In this document: piece by piece, positions 58,201-64,000 of the stretch
Layout: the number at the start of each line of letters is the position of its first letter
Position numbering within the stretch: the stretch's first letter is position 1
Assembly (NCBI RefSeq): GCF_029227915.1
Contig: NC_079887.1
Location: 20,207,650-20,271,649 of the forward strand
DNA: 64,000 nucleotides
DNA from: Hydractinia symbiolongicarpus
Taxonomy: Eukaryota > Cnidaria > Hydrozoa > Anthoathecata > Hydractiniidae
Reading direction: 5' to 3'
Notes under the pieces: generated by a model
What the model was told of the DNA's origin: nothing
The model's database searches: none
Seen by the model: only the letters and a program-made list of their open reading frames with translations
Position numbers and translations under genes: made by a program

Positions 58201-61200
58201 CGACAAAAAATGCCGACCCAAAAAAGTCAAATAAATATGTTATGAAGTTGCAGAAATATAAACACGAAAAAGAATTGAAAGAAAAAAAGAATCAAACTAA
58301 CTTTATAGTGAACAAAAATTTAAACGTAAAAAACAAAACGGTTTTGATTCGAAACCATATGCAAACCAAATTATTCTTACCTCAACTTGTAAAAAATAAT
58401 CGTACACAAAATAAAGAAAATGACAGTGGCAAAATAACAACTAACCAGGCTGTAGAACTTTCCACCGATTTAACAGAAAAGAAAAAATCTGTTTCAGATG
58501 GTGAAAAACGCATTTCAACCCCTGACGATTTTCTTCTTGACGACAAGGGAAATGTTTCTGCGAAGTTATCAACAAAAGAAAGGGACGAATTAAGAGAGTT
58601 ATTCAATTTCACTTCGATGAACAAAACCAACACAAACAAATCAGAAACGAAACTTGCTGGTACTGTACTTTCTGGCATGCAAGACTCCAATGAAACAAAC
58701 AAAACTTTTGAAGAGACGGAAACAGAAGAGGAGAAGGATTTTGTAGAAAATGCAATTGAGAATAACATAGGCAACCAAACATTACTGAAGGAGGAATTAA
58801 AAGATCTTGACAAAGACTTTGGATTTGAGGGAAGTAGTTCAGATGATGAAGGATCTGCTTTAAATTCTGAAGAAGGAAGTGGAAATAGTATCAAAGAGAT
58901 CAAAATCAAAGACTCAAATCATCTAAAGACAAATAAAACTAAAGTAATACAAAAAGCGGATGAAGCTAGTATGTTACAAAAAATAAAAGCATCTGGAAAG
59001 GGCAAACCAAAAACTGCTTCTGGTGAAGTAATTCTGCACCCTACAACGCAAAGACATGTAACTAATCCGAACGCCAAAAAAGATCCATTTAAAACAGAAT
59101 CTGTAAATGATATTTACCTCTACAGAAATAAGAGTCATAATCCAGCAGAAGAAGGACTGAATGTAAACAAAACAAACAAGGCTAAAAATAATCAACAAAA
59201 ACAACAACAACAAGCTTTTGTAAACAGTTTTTCTGATAGCTTTCAAGAGATATTAAAACAGGCTGAACGCAAAGTTGAAAGAGATAACGCTGCGGAGGGA
59301 AGTGAAGGAAAACTAAAGGTGAAAAAGCAGAAAGCAGATGAAAAATTAGAAGATGAAGACGTATTTGGAAACAAAAAAATCAGCGCAGATGAACAAAGGG
59401 AAGTACGAAAAAAGTCAAACAGGAATCAAACAAAGCCTGTCATAAAAGATGCTCCAAAACCTCTAACATATAACTCATCTAAAATTGATATATCAAATGC
59501 TAAACCTGCTAAAGAAGAAAGGAATGCATCAAGCACTATGCTAGGCAGTAAAAACACAACAGCAAAGTCAAGAAAACAGTTAGCTAAAAAATTGACAGGG
59601 GAGATACTTACTCATTTGAGTAAAGCACCTCAAGAAAGTGCCAAGCAAGTTATCCAACTCAAAGTCACAAAAAAACCTAATGCTACAGGAAAAAACAAAA
59701 AAGTTGCCGAGGATAAGAAACTAACATCTGAAGATTCCAGCTTAAAAGAGAATGAGAAGCAGAATACTGTTGAGAGAAAAAAATTAAAAAAGAAAAAAGA
59801 AAATGCAAAATTGAAGAAAGAAAAAAGTTCAGCTGCGCTATCAGAAAGTGCTCTTGAAAATAAAATAAAATCTACAGCAGTCTTTAACGACTCAGTTCTG
59901 CAAAGTGAGTATAAGGAGAACTCAAATAATGATAGTTTCACGAATGTGCAAGCAGCTAGTGTTGAAAGCAGCAAGATCCAGTATGGTGCAAATAAAACAA
60001 CATCTATGTTTCAAAGTAATCAATCCTTCAATGAAACGCTTCAAAGTAACGCAAACACAACTAACAAAACCACATCAAATCAATTAACAAACGCTGTAAG
60101 AAATGTAACATCAAAAACTCAACCCAATTCAATGACTGACAATACGGTTCAGTACAATGGAATGACTGCCAGTGATGCTGAGAAAGTCAATAGAATAACA
60201 CCAAACGATGCATTAAATGCTGATTTAAATACACCTTCCCAATATTCAAAGGAAAGTTCACTTAGTGATACAGCGTTGCTAAACAAAAGTTCACAATACC
60301 AATCGTTTACTGATGACAAAGCAGGCGATGGACTGAAATATGGTCAAAACTCAAAAGTTGACAAAAAGGAAAAGGGCATGACATATGGAAATCAGGAACT
60401 AGGAAAAACTATTTTTGCCACAGATATCCCTGAAGCAAGAACTAGTGAAGATGAAACACCAACTGGTAGTACTAAAGTTTCAAAAATGGAATTCTACAAA
60501 ACGGGGTCGAGTATATCTAAAATGAATTCAAAGCAAAAACTGCAAACAAACAATTTGACTGTAAAATCAAATACCACTAAGCTTGCAAAAGGTCAACACC
60601 AGAACAAAACAAAGGTGCACAACGTCGCTAGACAACCATTGAATGATGACGCAGAAAACATAGACAGTTCTTCTTTAGAAGAACTGGATAACTTTGAAGA
60701 CATGGATTCCTTTTCAGGATTTGCTGAGAATGACACTAATGCTTTAAACAACGAGTTCTCGAATGAAGATTCCAAAGCACTGCACGACTACTTATTAAGC
60801 AGTAACAAAGGACCTCTAAAGATAAAAGGATTGCCCCAGCAAACTTTAAATGCCCTTGCTAATGACTTGAAGGAGACAGCTTCAATGACTAACGAAGTTT
60901 CATTTAAAAAATTACCTAGCGTTAAGAATGCAACTTTAAATAGTGCCCGACACCGTAACACTACTGTTAGGAAGGAAAATACAAAATCTGAAAAACCTAC
61001 TTTAAATGCTACATTGACAATGCTCAAATCAAAAGATAGTGAATTAATAAAAGAAACAACAAAAGATACTCAACAATCAAGCAGCGGAGACGGAAGTGAC
61101 TTTCTTGATCACTCTTCTGATGAGCAATACAAAACGCACAACACAGCCTTTGGCGAATCCACAAAGGTTAATGATGCAACATCCATGGATTCCACCAGTC

Positions 61201-63827
61201 CAAGAAAAGAAACAGGCGCAATCAAAGGTGAAAAAGAAGTTTTATCCTCGTTAAACAATAACTTAGATGCAGCGCAAAGTTCGTTAAACACTGGTAAAAA
61301 TGTTAACCCTTCAACCATAAACTATCACAATAAGAACAAAACACAAACCTTGAAACCAAAGCTCGATTTTGAAAATGAAGATCAAGATCAAGCAGATAAA
61401 GTGAAAGTATTAATAAAGCAAACTAATCCGAGAGAAAAGCCTCTTAAAGAACTCACACAATGGCTAAGTGACGTGATTAAAACATCTTCTTCAAGAGGAG
61501 AAAACATGAACAAGACCACATTTCTTGTGAACAATGTTGCAAATAGATCAAACCTGGTAAATGACTACAAACGAATCAATAAAACACAGAGTGTTGCAAA
61601 GCCGGCTAAGAAACCTATAGAAAGTGATGAACACGTAAAAGAAGTTCTTGTAAATGCTGCCCATGAAGGCAAGGACGCGCAAAGTAATTCATATGGAAAA
61701 AAACCTAATGAAGAATCAATTGAAGTCAACAAAATGAAGGAGCAACGTCTAACCTCTGTTAACGAGATGCACCATACTAAAATAGCAGATGATATCAAAG
61801 GTGATAAGCAAATTGCTGGAGGTGATACGATAAATGGTTTGGCAAAGGCTATGGCCGAAATCATGTCCAGTAACCCAGACAATGGAAACAGTATGGAAGA
61901 TTTAGAAAACATTGACAGCACGGCCAAAAACATCTTAAGTGAGGTGGATGAAGATAGTAAAGGTGATGACTTAACTGACGAAGACAATAGTAATGCTACA
62001 GATGAGGCCAGTAAAGGCAAGTTCTCCCCAAATATGACAACCCACAATAGTACTCAAGCACATTTAAAAGACAAGACAAGTGCAAAAGGTATTCCAAGTA
62101 CAGCGGAATCGTACTTTGTTTCTCAAAATGTTGATGAAGATGATGAAGAAGGAGATAATTCAAAATCCAGCAATGCAGATCCTAAAGCAGCAGCAGCTCC
62201 ACTAAAAGTGTCACCTAAAACTAAATTGAAACTGAAAGTTCCCTTATCTTACACCAGACCATCTTTAGGCAACGTTAAAGCAACTGAACAAGAAACTGTC
62301 AAAGGTCAGAATGTTGAGGTACATGTTAACGGGAAAGCTGGGTCTACAGTTGCAGCATTTGCGAAGGAGAAAAATGCAGAAAGCAAAGGAGAATTGATTC
62401 ATGAGTTTAAACAACTTTTTAACATTGGGGATTCTGGAGAAACAAAAAAAGCACCTAAAGTTTCAAAAGTAAATCATATTGATTCTTCTAAACCAACTGC
62501 GAATGTGTGGGATAAAATCAAACAAAAAGCAGTTGCTGGCGCCAGACAAATTGGAGCAAAGAAAGTACACGAACATCGTATAGTGACAGTAAAAGATGAA
62601 GCTGAAAAGGAAAGAATGGTCAATGGGTTGGTCGCAGATATTGGTAAGTCTCCTTTTCAACTTTGGAAGATCGCACATCGAGTTCTTTTTTAGGAAAGTG
62701 CTCACCATTCTTAATCCTGGATTTTTTTTATTCTGATTGCGGAAGAGGTCTTTACAGAATATAAAAAAACATCTTGAACATTTTAAGAATAAAACCTCCT
62801 TACCTGTGAAAATGACCGTTAAGAACACAAACTTTAAGGTCAAGTAAAAACAACATTTTTTTTCTACAAATGTGCTTGTGCAGCAAGTGAAATAATAATC
62901 TACAATACATCATTCACCACTTTCTTCAGATCGTTGCGTCTCGTTAAAATTCACAAACGAGTTAGGAAATCGGTATAAACTCGTTTCATCGATTAATAAT
63001 CATGGCTACACTCCTCGCGGGAAGATTTTCACATTAAAGCAAGTCTTCAAAGATCCCCGAGCACATCGTTACGTATCTTTCCACGCTTCTGATGAACTGG
63101 ACGAAGATAGAGCTGTTTTGTTGAATGGTGCAAGGGAATTAGTGGCTGTGCCTGTTTCTTGTAAATTCAAGCCAAGAGTTATTAAAGTCACCAGTAGAAA
63201 ACAAGCTAAACGTGCCAATTTATTCAAAAAAGATAATGTTTCACCACTTGCTATGAGAAATATTGGTAAGCATTGTTTCCCTCTCTTATTATGTGTAATG
63301 CATTTTAAATAGGCAGTAAACAACTTAAGTTTTATACTTTTTGTCTATAACCACGATTAAGTGGTATCGAGTTCAATGTGTTATGCGCTTAACTGATCAT
63401 ATATTATTCAGGATACATGGGGTTTGAACAAGAGAACGAGCAAGGCTTTTGTTCCTCTCGATGCACGGAGTACTGTGCAACCTCCTGTCCTAGTTATTGT
63501 TGCAGTGCACCAATCCCTGGAGGCGAAAGAGCTCCCGGAGAGACTTCTGATGAAAATACGCCAAGGGAAGAGGACAATGCCGCTCAAAATGAGCCTTCTT
63601 CTCGAGATGATCTACCATCGGCAGCCGATAACGACGACAAAGACGATACTAGAGCTGACGATATAGATGATGATAGAGATGACGACGCAAATGACGATAG
63701 AGCTGACGATAATTCTGAAGATAGAAATGACGAAAGAAACGACAGTCGGGAAGAAAGTGATCAACTTCTCCCAAATAGTCGACAAGCAGTGCAACAAGAT
63801 GATTCAGATCAATCATCACCGTGGTAA
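52221..63827 (+). CDS. Giant gene B: AbfB-like trefoil, His-rich and Gly-rich core, minicollagen-type cysteine-rich domain (5' exon not found)
   Basis: Exons seen: 52221-52511, 52936-62643, 62930-63265, 63412-63827, all GT-AG with phase-1 junctions; at least 3583 residues. The first two encode an AbfB-like trefoil (SFESVRWPGYYLKHR, then GSGMLRLFDKPSWYLCVRK) with exon 2 exactly as long as in gene A (291 bases). The 9.7-kb exon then carries three copies of an HLFADSKGHV-like motif (54227-54752), a His/Glu/Asp-rich tract (55190-55700), Gly/Ser repeats (55738-56450), Gly/Asn repeats (56590-57080), GGGGGGLPNPLG units (57085-57295), and a long Lys/Asn/Ser/Thr region rich in N-glycosylation sequons. 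It ends VTVKDEAEKERMVNGLV. The next exon parallels exon 4 of gene A. The last exon has CSSRCTEYCATSCPSYCC, a perfect minicollagen-type domain, then an Asp/Arg-rich acidic tail to the TAA at 63825-63827. The secretion signal exon is missing from view. A nematocyst structural protein is inferred. Confidence 0.85.
55190..55700 (+). other. His/Glu/Asp-rich tract of gene B
   Basis: About 170 residues dominated by EHEDHGEHEE and HHEDHGDHHDDD-type repeats. The repeated HExH-like and DH pairs could bind Zn, Cu or Ni and act in pH- or metal-dependent cross-linking. This is composition-based inference. Confidence 0.8.
55738..57295 (+). other. Gly/Ser, Gly/Asn and GGLPNPLG repeat block of gene B
   Basis: In order: GGSSGSSGSTGSG-type repeats, then GGIKI/VNGG segments, then NNGGLNNGG and NNNN runs, then GLPNPLGGGGGGG units. 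The low-complexity composition resembles silk- or glue-like extensible proteins. No homology is claimed. Confidence 0.8.
63412..63827 (+). other. Last exon of gene B: minicollagen-type cysteine-rich domain and acidic tail
   Basis: The pattern C-x3-C-x3-C-x3-C-x3-CC is matched exactly by CSSRCTEYCATSCPSYCC, at about 63450-63503. A tail with DDRDDDANDDRADD-type residues follows and ends SSPW. A GT six bases upstream of the stop and a CTTTTGCAG at 63892-63900 would allow an alternative splice into one more short exon, so the exact C-terminus is uncertain. Confidence 0.85.
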
Positions 63828-64000
63828 CACCCTACATTTATGTCAGTAGAAACATTTACTATCACGTTATGTCATTGCAAACATCTACAGCTTTTGCAGG
63901 GTTAGAGTAACGATGAAGGAAAACAATGTCAGATTCACCAACATATTGCTTGTCAAAGCTCGCTAAAAGACACATGCAAAACGTCAGATAAGGTCAAAGA
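63828..64000. other. Gene B 3' flank, truncated by window end
   Basis: Contains a possible splice acceptor (CTTTTGCAG ending at 63900). No poly(A) signal was seen before base 64000. Confidence 0.4.

Overview
The window is animal nuclear DNA: AT-rich, with long introns, canonical GT-AG splice sites, and many small inverted-repeat transposons. A perfect minicollagen-type cysteine motif (C-x3-C-x3-C-x3-C-x3-CC) at 63450-63503 points to a cnidarian, because that domain is known from nematocyst wall proteins. A hydrozoan is my best guess, but this is inference.

Layout. (1) 1 to about 9250 is a decayed Maverick/Polinton-like or polinton-like-virus element that runs off the left edge. It holds a DDE integrase, a double-jelly-roll major capsid protein, and about ten small compact genes on both strands. 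Several of these carry a TATAATAAA-like motif directly before the start codon. Most genes are broken by frameshifts or in-frame stops; three small ones look intact. (2) 9351-10262 is a pogo/Tigger transposon remnant. (3) 10263-16747 has no convincing gene; it holds a tRNA-derived SINE, a MITE with ~33-bp inverted ends, a perfect hairpin and unassigned repeats. (4) 16748-34502 is a complete 16-exon VPS33A gene on the + strand (616 residues), the SM-family subunit of HOPS/CORVET; its introns hold MITEs, a second SINE nested in a MITE, a 202-bp repeat pair and a microsatellite. (5) 35012-40770 is a 5.8-kb 27-bp minisatellite with higher-order repeat structure. (6) 41940-51512 and 52221-63827 are two head-to-tail paralogous genes for giant secreted low-complexity proteins.

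The giant-gene pair is the most interesting part. Both share an AbfB-like beta-trefoil head split at the same place, one enormous central exon (4.4 kb and 9.7 kb), the same end-of-exon motif, and a related following exon. They then differ in the C-terminal module: gene A has a fibronectin type II domain, and gene B has a minicollagen-type cysteine-rich domain plus an acidic tail. Every junction I could place among these coding exons is phase 1, which fits exon shuffling. Gene B also has a His/Glu/Asp-rich tract followed by Gly/Ser, Gly/Asn and Gly-Leu-Pro-Asn segments. I propose a nematocyst or other extracellular structural protein family. A signal-peptide exon is visible only for gene A.
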